From assembly GCA_024345305.1 (NCBI GenBank), contig BRON01000017.1, forward strand, positions 978,510-1,042,509: DNA of 64,000 bases, read 5' to 3'. Position 1 is the first letter of the stretch, and each line of letters opens with the position of its first letter. Shown here piece after piece: positions 12,055 to 21,713 of this stretch. The notes under the pieces were generated by a model. The model did not search any database. It was given only the letters and a program-made list of their open reading frames with translations, and was not told where the DNA came from. The DNA comes from Mrakia gelida (Eukaryota; Basidiomycota; Tremellomycetes; Cystofilobasidiales; Mrakiaceae). Position numbers and translations under genes: made by a program.

Positions 12055-13367
12055 CTATCTTGGGAGGAAGGAGAGGACGCTGGGATAGGGTCGATTAGGC
12101 ACGATGGGAGGTGGTGGCATGATCGAGTTGAAAGCTTGGAAGGTCTGAGGGAGGCGAGGATCCTGATTCGAGTGGTAGAGCTGAGAAGCTGCAGAGAGAA
12201 GAGAGAGGGAAGGATTTCAGCTCGTGGGACCAAAAGAAGAGCTCGTAGAGCCAAGACACGAGCCAGAATCACGGGAAGACCAAAACGAAAGGCTCACCCT
12301 CGGACTTGATCTCTTCAACCTCGACCGCGAACAACCTCCTCGCGCTCGTCTTCAACTCCAGCAACGCACCCTCCACCTCCTGACTGTCTGCCTCTGAGTC
12401 AACCACCAGCACGATCGACCCTTCCTGCATCGTCCCGAAGTTGAAGATCCTCGAGGTCTCCTGCATCCCTGTGAGGAATGAGCCCACGTCGGGTTGAGCC
12501 CATGAAAGGAGGGTCGAAAGGCGAAGTCGAAGGATCCTCCTTCGCTCGAGCGTGGGAGAAGGAAGGTAGGCGAGGAGAGGGAGTTGAGGGATCGAGGGAG
12601 AAGAGGAGTATGGGGATCCGAAGGGGAGGCAACCGGAGAAGGTGACGCTGACGAGCCTGGTCCAGTTGAAGAGGATGGGAGGGATGGATCCGAGGTCGAA
12701 GTACGGACTTCGTGCTCGATGACGATAGGGGACGCTGAAGGTGCATTCGAGAGGGTTGAGGAGAGGGAGAAGGAAGATATAGAGGATGCCGAGGGTGTTG
12801 GAAGGGTTGGATTGGCAGGAGATGTGGAGAGAATCGAGTTGGAGATGGGAGGAGTTGATGGATCTGGAGGAGTGAAGGTCGAGGAGGAGAGGGACGCATC
12901 CTTGAGGTGGTGAACGGAGGTCGCAGACGAGGTTCCGTATCTGGGAGAGACCGAGGAGGGAGTCAATTCGAGATGGAGGGTGATCCTGGAGAATTTCAGA
13001 GCGAGCGGAGAATCAGTGAGAGGTGTGAGAGGCAAGAAAGAGCAAAGGAAGGAAAGGTCGAGCTCACCTTTCTCCTCCTCGGTCTGTCACAAAACAGCTG
13101 CTCCAACTGCCTCAGCGACTCTATCCTGACCTCTGATCGACCGTAGAGAAGAGGAGAGGTTGATACTAAAAAGTCATACGAGGCTCTCCCCAGTCTGGAG
13201 AGGGAATCCTGGTCGGAAGCGTCGAAGATGAGGAGGAGCACGTCCCAAGGCAAGAGAGGTCGGAGGAGAGATCGAATGTTCTGCAGGTGTTTCAAAGTCG
13301 CACGAACATGTCAGTTACTTCGTTTTTGATGAGAAAACACAGGCTAGAGTGTCCTCACCTCTGGCAT
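12055..13367 (-). CDS. F-box-like protein of unknown target (gene Y)
   Basis: Four exons with consistent phases: 13,367-13,359 (only ATGCCAGAG), 13,280-13,068, 12,985-12,298 and 12,188-12,055. The predicted protein is 347 aa. It opens MPENIRSLLRPLLPWDVLLLIF, followed by Leu/Ser-spaced helices ending in LEQLFCDRP. This resembles an F-box ('LP.e.l..if..') but lacks strong canonical residues. The middle is Leu-rich (LLGLSQIRNL, LDSLHISC) and could fold as irregular leucine-rich repeats. A conserved tail block contains FNFGTMQEGSIVLVV. A paralogue, Y', lies at 18,191-19,218 with the same 9-base first exon and the same tail. A substrate-recognition role in ubiquitin ligation is a guess from the F-box-like start. 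Confidence 0.68.
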
Positions 13368-14204
13368 CTTTGATGGGCGTTGAGGAGAGAAACCTTTCTC
13401 GAGAGGGAAGGAGGAAGGACGAGGTCTGTTTCCCGACGAAAGATTAGGTCAGCTTTGCTCTCTTCCTCTTCTCTTTCTCCTCCTCTCCCCTCTGCCCGCT
13501 ACCCACGACTGTATCTTAAGCTCGACTCACAGCTGAAGATCTCTATCTTCGGTTCTACGCTCACTTTAGTTGAGAGAAAGGAAGTCTGAGGAGGAAGGGA
13601 GATCGGAAGGTTCGACTTCGGCGGAAAGGACGGCGACTTCGAAGGAGGAGCGCGATGGACCGACCTCGAGGCGTGGGGGCTGGGACAGAGCCAAAAACTT
13701 CCTCTGCTTTGAGGTGAGGAGCGTGGTGAGCGGTGGTCACGGTGGATCAAAGAGAGTGGGAGAGACGAAGGGGAGGTGAGGCGGAAGAGGAGAGACGCGT
13801 CGCGCTTCAGTCGTCGAAAGCCGATTTTCTTTCCCTCTCTCCTTGTCCATGCCCCTTGTTCTTCACTCGCAGCTGCGAGGAACATACTCGACCTGTATAT
13901 AGGTAGCTGGCAGACCTCGCTTCCCTACAGGTCAGTCACAAATCTGCATCGGTTCGGTTTCGAAGCGGTGCTCGAGATCTCGCTAACCTCTTTCTTACTC
14001 TGGTTCCCGCGAAGATCTTCGCTCAGGATCCAATCTCGTCTAGAGCTCTCGCGCGTCACGGTTCACAGTGCGAAGCGAGCCGGTCTTTTCCTGTGTTTTA
14101 CCGAAGACTGAAAAGCGACGCGGTCGACCTTCTCGTTCTTCTACCTTCAATCCACCACCACCACCTCTTCTTTCGCCTCTTTCTTCTTACCCTCTCATTC
14201 TACT
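13368..14204. other. Divergent promoter region between gene Y and the RTA1-like gene
   Basis: About 840 bases between divergently transcribed genes. No coding exon is convincing. A TATA-like element (TATATAG) lies at 13,895-13,901, about 300 bases before the RTA1-like start. Confidence 0.5.
13895..13901 (+). promoter_or_regulatory. TATA-like element
   Basis: TATATAG within CCTGTATATAGG, about 300 bases upstream of the RTA1-like ATG. Position and orientation suit that gene if a long 5' leader exists. Confidence 0.35.
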
Positions 14205-16076
14205 ATGTCAGACTACAAAGTCGCCAGTAAGTTCCTTTCGATTGCAGACGTGAAGACTAGCGAAGCTGACCTTCCCTCGTCGCGACTTCGGTTCTGAACA
14301 GACACCACTTTCGTCAACCCCGTCGTTGGATCGCCCAACCTCGACCTTGGAAAGGTCACCTACTACTCCTGTGAGTCCCCCGTATCCCTAGCTCCTGCCC
14401 AAGTGCACTCGCTGATGCGAAGCTGTTTCAATTCGCTGTCGCAGATGGTTACAACGTCAACTTTGGTCAAGCCGTCTTGTATGCTGCTCTCCTCGCCATC
14501 TCGCTCTGTCAGTATGAATCAATCGTTCGTGCACAAAGCTTCTCTGACTCCGAGGTCACCTCCTTCACAGTCCTTCACGTCTATCAAGCGTTCAAATACA
14601 AAGTTCGTTGGATGCTTTGGACAGTCGCTTTCGGAGCAGCAGGTTCGCGTTTCTCTATTCTTACTTCACTCGTCGCATTCCTCGAGCTGACTGTCTATTT
14701 CGATGACCTCTCGCGGACAGGGGAAGCGCTCGGCGTGAGCGTCGTCTCTTTGGATCGCTTCGACGACGCGCGCACGCGAGCTGACATTTCTTCCTTCTTT
14801 CTCTCTTTCAGTGGGCAGCTCGAGCTTGGTCTGCTAAAGCGACCACTTGGGATTCCTCTGAGGGAGGATACTGGCTCTCTCCCGACACCCCTTTCATCAT
14901 TCAGTGAGTCCCTTTGAGGGTTTTCTTTCCTCGAGCTCGACGACGCATCGCGAATCGCGATCCAAGCTGACTCTGTTCGAATCGCGATCAGAATCGTTAC
15001 CCTCATCTTCTGCCCAGCATTCATCCAAGCTGCCAACTATCTCGTGTTGGGAATAATGGTCGCCAAGTTTGGGTGAGTCGCGTCTCTCCATCGCTTTGCT
15101 CAGCTTCGACGCGTGACTCAACCTGAAACGGCTTTGATTCTCTTCCCCAGTATTCAGTATTCTCGTCTCACTCCTCGAAGATACCTCGGGATCTTCTTGA
15201 CTGTGGACTTTTTTTCGGTAAGTGTCTTTGAAGGTGCTTGACCGAGCATTTTCGACCAGTCAAGCAGAGCTGACGAGCTTTGTCCGCGTCGTCGATTTAC
15301 CATTCAGCTCCTCGTTCAAGCCTTCGGAGGATCCTCAGCCTCTGGACCCGATGCGACTCCTCACCAGATCGATATCGCGATCTACATCATGCAAGCGATG
15401 AGTCATTTCTGACAAACCTGTTGTCGAGACGACGCCGGTGCATTCGTTTTCAACAGGGAATCTTCTTTCAACTCGGTTGGTCTGGCTCAACCACTCCCCA
15501 ACTCCCAGCTCCGAAGACTTACGGTCCTTATTTATCTTTCCCCACAGCTGCCATGGTCGTCTTCTCCATCCTCCTCGCCGAGTTCTCATGGCGATTCTTC
15601 AAAGATCGACCTCTCGCCCATCCTGGATTCGTCGTGACTGGGACCGTCACCGACGCGACCTTCTACTCTTTTGATGAGCGAGGACGCGGAAAGACCATGA
15701 TCTGGGCTATCGTAGCCTCCAATGCTCTAATCTTCGTTCGCTCGGTCTACAGAGGGTCAGTTCCGACCTTCTTCTTTTTACGTCGTTTTCGACGCGTCGC
15801 TGACCCTCATCTTTTCGTTCGATTCATCTCAGAATTGAAATCTCGCTTGGATTCGATGGCTGGCTCGCCGAGAACCAAGCTCTCTTTTGCATCTTCGATG
15901 GACTCCTCGTCATCTCAGCTCTCTACGTCCTCAACGTTTTTCATCCAGGTCGACTCGTCGGGTTCGTCCTCCCTTTGCATCGCCTATGTTCTCTTCCTCG
16001 CTCTTCTCCTCATCTCGTTCGCTGTCCTTCTTCCATACTCCTTGACTTAGATAGCAGTGGACATCATCGACCTTGA
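14205..16076 (+). CDS. RTA1-like seven-helix membrane protein
   Basis: The ATG at 14,205 starts MSDYKVA; about seven introns follow. Joined exons give a multi-pass protein: YNVNFGQAVLYAALLAISL, IVTLIFCPAFIQAANYLVLG, FFSLLVQAFGG, MVVFSILLAEFSWRFF, IWAIVASNALIFVRSVYR, and a final helix FDGLLVISALYVLNVFHPG. The short loop YSRLTPRRYLGIF between helices 3 and 4, the acidic/aromatic pattern and the terminal HPG are typical of the fungal RTA1/RTM1/RSB1 family. These plasma-membrane proteins are linked to lipid translocation, sphingoid-base export and resistance to toxic compounds. After HPG the chosen frame continues about 30 residues to the TGA at 16,074-16,076; an alternative frame ends at 16,050. 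The substrate cannot be predicted. Confidence 0.85.
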
Positions 16077-16190
16077 CCTCTTAGCCTTCGCGACAGCAAC
16101 TCCGTGGGCGCGACGCGTCTTTTTTGGTTTGACTTGCAAGGCGTTTTTTGCTTTATCGTTCCGTCAACAGGGCTGCCTGGTCCGCGTTGA

Positions 16191-16197
16191 TATATAA
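16191..16197 (+). promoter_or_regulatory. TATA box of gene X'
   Basis: TATATAA at the end of TTGATATATAAATC, about 250 bases before the X' ATG and just upstream of the promoter block shared with gene X. Confidence 0.5.
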
Positions 16198-16247
16198 ATC
16201 AAGACCATCAGAAGATACGAACAGTAAAGCAAGGTTGGGCGATCGCC

Positions 16248-16319
16248 GCGTGCCTGAAAAGTGAATCAAAGCGGGAGGGTTTCGCTCTCTCGTCTCGCCC
16301 GTCCGACCACATCGAGCTC
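16248..16319 (+). promoter_or_regulatory. Upstream block shared with the gene X promoter
   Basis: Contains GCGTGCCTG, GTGAATCAAAGCGGGAGG and CCACATCGAGCTC in the same order as the block upstream of gene X on the opposite strand (4253-4334). Confidence 0.6.
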
Positions 16320-16444
16320 CCTTCCCCTCGCCTTCTCTACCTCTTCATAAAACCTATACTAGCCCTCGAGCTTTAATGTCGTGAGTATCAGGTTCTCTCT
16401 CCTCTTTCTCGTCCGTTCTGACCTCCCCCTCCGCTTCACAAAGC

Positions 16445-17022
16445 ATGTCGTCCCTCCTCGCCTCGCCTCCTCCCACTCCTCGTCTTTCTCGTCCCTCTAC
16501 CAGTCACTCGGATCCATCTTTAAAGCTCGTCCTTCCTCTTGCCGCCAAAGCCAAGCTGAACAACTACCTGGATAGGAAGGAGGCCAGGGTAGAATCGATT
16601 TTGGCTCGACAAGGTCAGTCCGGATAAACACTTTCGTCTCCCTTTCTTTCCTCTTTCTTCCCCTTCTATCTGCGACTCTTGACTCCCTAATGACAACTTC
16701 TCTACCCCTACTTCTTGTGTGTGACATAACATAACAACTACGACGCCAGTTCGAGCGCGACGCCTTCGAACGCAAGGACTCCCTCTCCGGGCCTGCTCTC
16801 GCCCGACAAATCCGTCTCCTGGAGCTCGAACGACGGCAGAAGGTGGCGAGATGGAAGGCTGGAAGGGACGGATACTGGGCTAGGGTAGCGGAAGAGGGGG
16901 AGCTGGCAGCTCAGCAGGCAAGGGGGCGCAAGGGATGCTGGAGGAGCGTTGGAGGCAGTATCATGCTTGGAAGCAGACAGTCGAACAGGAAGCCGCAGAG
17001 CGAGGTGTTTATTTTCGATTAG
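16445..17022 (+). CDS. Paralogue of gene X (X'), splice structure uncertain
   Basis: Starts MSSLLASPPPTPR, then LKLVLPLAAKAKLNNYLD; the second exon reads DSLSGPALARQIRLLELE. Both blocks match gene X, and a leader intron (16,381-16,443) precedes the ATG as in X. Exon 2 (16,750-17,022) stays open to a TAG. The donor homologous to X (GTCAGT at 16,614) would leave exon 1 one base out of phase with exon 2. An in-frame alternative is the weaker donor GTAGAA at 16,589, giving a 138-aa protein. So the gene has either shifted its donor or been broken by a one-base change. No known domain; rich in Arg and Glu. Confidence 0.55.
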
Positions 17023-18190
17023 ACTAGGATCTTGAAGAGCGCGCGGAGAGCTACGGTTGGTTGGCATTCAGCTCGTTCTTTTGCAAGCAGGAGGGGTCCG
17101 CTTCGACCAACTGTCTTCGATGGCGCGCGTCGACTGGAGATTCCTGCCTCGCTCTGTCCCTCATCTTTCTCGCTTCTCGCAGAGACTCAGAAACGAGAGA
17201 TAAATAGTGTATACGCGAATCGGAACTCCTCTAGCTCGAGATGAGACGGAGAAACAAGAAGAGCCGCGACGACGCGTCGAGTCAGCTCTTCATTCTCGCT
17301 TCCTTCGTTCTGCGTGATTTGACTCGAACAACGCCCACTCTTCAGCAGACGGAAGCAATGGTAGTATATATAATCAGAAACCGCTATCGTAACAGGACTC
17401 GATACGTCGAGATGACGGGAAACGACCGATGAGTCGACGACGACCTGAAAAGAGAACAACGGCCGAAACGAAGGACAAGTCAGCTTTAAGTCGTACTCGA
17501 GGATTTAAGGAAGGACATCGATGTATAGATATGAGAGATATGAGTGTAGATGCATTGCGGGTACGACTCGGAGTGAGGGCGAGGTGCTGGCGGCAAACGA
17601 AACCTCGACGCGTCGCGTTTGACTCGACGAGGCTAAAACTTCAAGATCCTGGTTTCGAACTTGTTGACTTCGAGAGACATCTTACATTTTTCTTTCCTCG
17701 TATACAAATATCCAGGTTTTGGTTATCCGAGCTTGGCTCTGTCGCCTTAGCAACCAAATCTCGCCCACCGTCCAAGCAGGCGAGCCCGTGCCTGCCTCGT
17801 TCTCGACGGCCACCATCGAGTCTTCGCCTTTGATCTCGCCTTCAAGACTTACACAGAACGTTCAGGGGTGTACTGTCGCTTGTTGGGTGAGTCTGGTATC
17901 CGAGAGAGCTCGCTAGGGTCAGCTTCTGAGGGCTTAAAGGGAGATGGGGAGGCAGGGAAGGAAGGCTCGAGCTCACCACGTTCTTCGTTCTTCGTTGTAG
18001 CACGTAGATCAGACGCTTCTGACTCAAATAATTACGTCGATACTGAGCTCCTACTATAGTCATATAAGTGAGTACTACGTCTTCGACTGAGCTGTAGAGC
18101 AGTGGGAAGACGAGACGAAAAGTCGAGCTCATCTTCCCTCCTTCTCAACTTTCAGCTCGTCGCCCGTCTTCCTTCCTCGGTCCCCTCCAC
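17023..18190. other. Gene-poor stretch upstream of Y'
   Basis: About 1.2 kb with no confident gene. A TATATATAA-type run lies near 17,365. A short open segment near 17,715-17,880, preceded by an acceptor-like ATATCCAG and followed by GTGAGT, could be an exon remnant, but its sequence is not recognisable. CTGAC-type branch motifs occur but do not define exons. Confidence 0.4.
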
Positions 18191-19218
18191 ATGACCGAGG
18201 TGAACTTTTCTCTACGCCTCTGTCTATTGTTCAGACTCGTTGCTGACCCTCGCATCTCGTCCTCATCGTCAGCTCGTCCCTTTGATCTTTCCATGGGAGG
18301 TCCTCCTTCTCGTCTTCGAACACTCGGATCCTTCGACTCTCGCAGCTTTGGGAGCGGTCTCGATGGACGTCTTGGAGGCTGCCGCTCCCCTGATGTATCG
18401 CCGAGTTGAAGTAAGGTCGATGGGAGAGCTCGAGAATCTGTTTTGTGGGAGAGAGGAGGGATCAGAGGCTCCGCCCTTCCGTCTCGTCCTTGTCGTCATT
18501 TTCCTCAACGCTCCTTCCTCACGGCCACTGATGCCCCCATTTCACTCCCAGACATCTCGGCCCTCTTGCATCAACCATCTTCTCACCCTCTCCCAAATCA
18601 GGACCTTCCATCTCAACCTCCTCTACTCCAAGCCCGCCTACAAGTCTCCGAAACTCTCCGCCGACAGAATCACTCACTCAACCCCGATCCCTCTCAACCT
18701 CCTTCGTCTATCAACGAACTTCGACGGCACCCATCGACTCCTCAGGCTTCACTCTCAACTCCTCCCTCACCTCGACCCCATCCGCGTTGAATACGAATCT
18801 CACGGCCGACCCTTGGACGCATCTCCCATCTACACCATCTCAGGACTCCCCCTCCTCTCGACATTCCACCGCTTGACAACCCTGGAGTTCAAGGAGTTGC
18901 TACCCGTCATCTCCGACTTTTCAACGTCCCCGTCAACCCATTATCTCGCAGATCTTCCAGCTCCCTCCCTCACTCGACGTCGGACCGTTCGCCTTCACCT
19001 TACCACCCTCCTTTCCTCCGAAGCTCCAGACTCAACATCGCTCGTTCGCGCTCGTTCAAAATCTCGCTACAAGGTCGGTTTTCAACGTTGAACTCATGCA
19101 GGAAGGATCGATGGTCTTGGTCGTTCAGACGGAGGAGGAGAGGAAGGACGCGGAGGAAGCGGTTGAGCAGCTAGAGGAGGCGACGAGGATTAAATTTGCG
19201 GTCGAGCTGCAGGTCTGA
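18191..19218 (+). pseudogene. Decayed paralogue of gene Y (Y')
   Basis: The first coding exon is ATGACCGAG (18,191-18,199), followed by an intron and then LVPLIFPWEVLLLVFEHSD (from 18,273), parallel to gene Y. Further matches are MGELENLFCG, INHLLTLSQIRTF, RLHLTTLLSSEAPDS, and the tail FNVELMQEGSMVLVV to the TGA at 19,216. The tail lies in a different frame from the preceding helix block: the frame must shift by one near 19,040-19,060 for Y-like sequence to continue. The first-frame protein otherwise ends early, at 19,091. At the position of Y's second intron the GT donor appears lost (GAGGAGGGATC in place of AAAGGTGAGC). These lesions point to a pseudogene or diverging copy, barring assembly error. 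Confidence 0.6.
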
Positions 19219-19860
19219 AGTGAGCTCATGGTTATGCCTCTGAACCCACGGACTCGAGCTGAATCTTCTCTTTGTCTTCGCTGTTTTGTTTCCCTCCAAA
19301 GGTCCGCGTCGACCCATCGCGTCGCCCTTCAACTCGTCGCGTCTTCTGCTTTCGGCGACAGAGCGAGGGAGCTAGCACTTCTAGCCTACTGTGAGCATGG
19401 CTTTTCGATTTGTTAGGTGGATGAGGTGGGCGGAAGACAGAACAGCCGAAGAAACGCTGACTTCAACGCGTCTGATCTCCCTTCCTTTCATCTTCTCGTC
19501 AGATCAGGACGTCAGATCGAGCGCAGCTTCGGAAGGTGTGCCTCATCTATGTTGAGATATGTTCAGTCTTATTCCGTTTGCTCTTTGGTAACTTGAAGTA
19601 GAAAGACGAGGACGGCACCGTACTGACAACGGCGAGCTGGCAGCGCCGATCAAAGTCGAGGGTCCGTTCGACCTTCTCTTCTTCTGGCTGCAAAGAGTGG
19701 TTAAAAACGGAAGAGAGAGGAGAGCTTGAAAGGTCCATCTTGGTGAAGTCTGAAAAGAGGGAGCCGGCCTGGCAGCAGAGACGCGCTGGCCCTTCTCACA
19801 CAAAACCAAGGATGCATGCCAAAGATGACGAGAGCAAAGAAGGTGAATCCAATATACACT
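19219..19860. other. Spacer between Y' and Z
   Basis: About 640 bases between two converging units. No gene is supported. It includes the 3' flank of the Z duplication. Confidence 0.45.
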
Positions 19861-21039
19861 TTAGAAGAACGTGAAGTAGAGCCCAGCGACTCCAGCGATG
19901 AAAGCAAGTGAGCCCCTCCTTGCGACCGCGACGCGCTCTCCAGCTGCTCCCGTGCTTGCTCCACCATCTGCTCCGACTGCGCTGCTTCCATCCGGGTTCG
20001 TAGGTGGATTAGTGACGTTGGTAGCTGGGACTGTCAAGTTGAAGAGCTCGAGGGAGGAGTAGGCGCCTTTGATGGACGAAGAAACGAGAAGACGACGAAC
20101 GAAGCAAAGAAGGGGTGGGCGGTCGGTTTTTGAGAAGGGAGGAGAAGTGGAGAGAAAGAGGGGAGGATATAGGTAGGAGGAAAAGTGAGGGGATGATGAG
20201 TGTTGAAGGAATAAGGACTCACTTCCCTGAGGCCTGACCTCAAAAGGTTGAGACTTGACAAAGATGTTGGTCGGGTCGTTGATCTCGGAGAGCGTCAGGG
20301 TGTCTGTTTGAAGGCAATACAAAATGGCTCAGTCTCCATGATACGCGTGAGGCTCAAGATATTGTCGCTTTTGCGTCGGAGGCGAGGAGGAAAGGGAGAG
20401 GAGAAGCGGAACGCGACGCGTCGCCACGTACAGTTGACTCCCGGCTTTAAGAAAACAGGCGCTGAGACGTTGACGTTGAAGGCTGTAGGTGGTGCTTGGA
20501 CGCTTTCACCTCATCCGGTTGCGATGATGAGAGTCTCGCCCCTGTAGAATTGTGTGAACAAGAGGTCAGTTAGATCTGAAGTCGTCGGGAAGGACGACGC
20601 GAACAAGACGACGGAGATTTTGGAGATGGAACGAACGTCGGGAGGAGGGAAGTGTGGGTGTTGTACACCCTGGCAGCGTAAGAGGAAGGGAAAGTCCCGG
20701 ACGTTTGACTGTAGATCCGAGCGAGCAAAAGAAAGAGCAAAGCCGAGCATGAGAGTGAGCACGGCAGCGAATCGAACAAAATGTCCGAGCTCGTTCGAGC
20801 CCAAGGAAGGCCAAAATGCACGTACAAGGTGTTTTGCTATCTCGTCGAAAAGGTAGAGAGAGTCAGCGAGGTTGTTGTCTACCTGATGATCCGAGAAAGC
20901 ATGCGAACGGAGCTGAAGAGAAACTCACAGCGTTCTCGACCCACCAACTTTCGCTCGACGGATGAAGGATGGTGAGTTCCGCAGCAGCTGACGCCGCAAG
21001 GGAGAGGGAGAATATGGGTAGGAGGAATGACGAGAGCAT
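19861..21039 (-). pseudogene. Kre9/Knh1-like GPI-type secreted protein gene with a nonsense codon (Z)
   Basis: The ATG at 21,039 gives a signal peptide MLSSFLLPIFSLSLAASAAA, then ELTILHPSSESWWVENA, the start of the fungal Kre9/Knh1-type cell-surface domain. A later exon reads ETLIIATG followed by TGA (complement near 20,515), then GESVQAPPTAFNVNVSAP and FLKPGVN. In the sister copy at 47.4-48.6 kb the TGA codon is CGA. Further exons give TLTLSEINDPTNIFVKSQ, FEVRPQG, and a C-terminus ending in a hydrophobic stretch (FIAGVAGLYFTFF) that looks like a GPI-attachment signal. So all exons persist but translation would stop mid-domain. Boundaries of two middle exons are uncertain. The intact form would be a small cell-wall-associated protein. 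Confidence 0.68.
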
Positions 21040-21410
21040 GGTAGACGAAGATGTAGTTGGGAGGAAGGAAGGAAAGCGAAGGTGACAACTTAGGTTTCGA
21101 CGCTTTGCCGACGGCGCGCTTGGCTCTCTGGCTCGTCATCTAGTTGTCGCGTGAAAACCTGTTCGACGCGTCTTTTCGGTCCCTGAAAACGACTGAAGCG
21201 ATCGTATAGGTGTATCAGCAACGATACATCGAGCATATCAGAGCTTGATCCTACTAGTAACGAGGGAAAGAGGACAAGAGGGTGAGCGGAGTTTTCAGCA
21301 ACGGCGAGCTGGTCGTGAGTTCATTGCTCTGTCACGTCCTTCGTTTCTTCTCCGACAGTCTCTGCCGAGCGCGAGCAACAGGTGACGGCAAGTGTTGACT
21401 GGAAGGAACT
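19861..21410 (-). repeat. Segmental duplication, copy 1 (Z gene plus upstream DNA)
   Basis: Gene Z and about 370 bases upstream match 47,412-48,955 in the same orientation. Upstream DNA such as TGTATCAGCAACGATACATC and CTACTAGTAACGAGGG is the same in both, with only a few differences per 100 bases by eye. The coding part has diverged more. Confidence 0.8.
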
Positions 21411-21713
21411 GGGAGGTGCGAAAAGGAAGTGAAGAGTAGACGAGCGCAGAAGGAAGCGGTAGTGGGAGGGAGAGTCAGCGACGACGCGAGCTCTCTAAGA
21501 TTGGTCGATGCGATAACGCGCTTCGTTCATCGGGGCGATGGTTCAGATGCATGCATATCGAGTAGGCCTATGGAAGTGGATACAGGTGTATTATCTGGAT
21601 CTGGAGGCAAACTGGGAGAGCACGAATGAAAGAAAGGAACGCGTCGAGGTCAGTGCTCGCTTCTGCTTCGTTCTCACCCCCCAGAGCCAGATCGCAACTC
21701 ACCTTTGCTGTTC
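21040..21713. other. Region upstream of Z and downstream of the MFS gene
   Basis: The first 370 bases belong to the Z duplication; the rest (about 21,411-21,713) is the 3' flank of the MFS gene. No further gene is seen. Confidence 0.45.

Noticed and set aside
6417..16076. A secondary-metabolite cluster formed by the NRPS-like gene, RTA1-like and MFS transporters
   Set aside because: The NRPS-like gene is clearly LYS2 of primary metabolism, and no tailoring enzymes or pathway regulator lie nearby.
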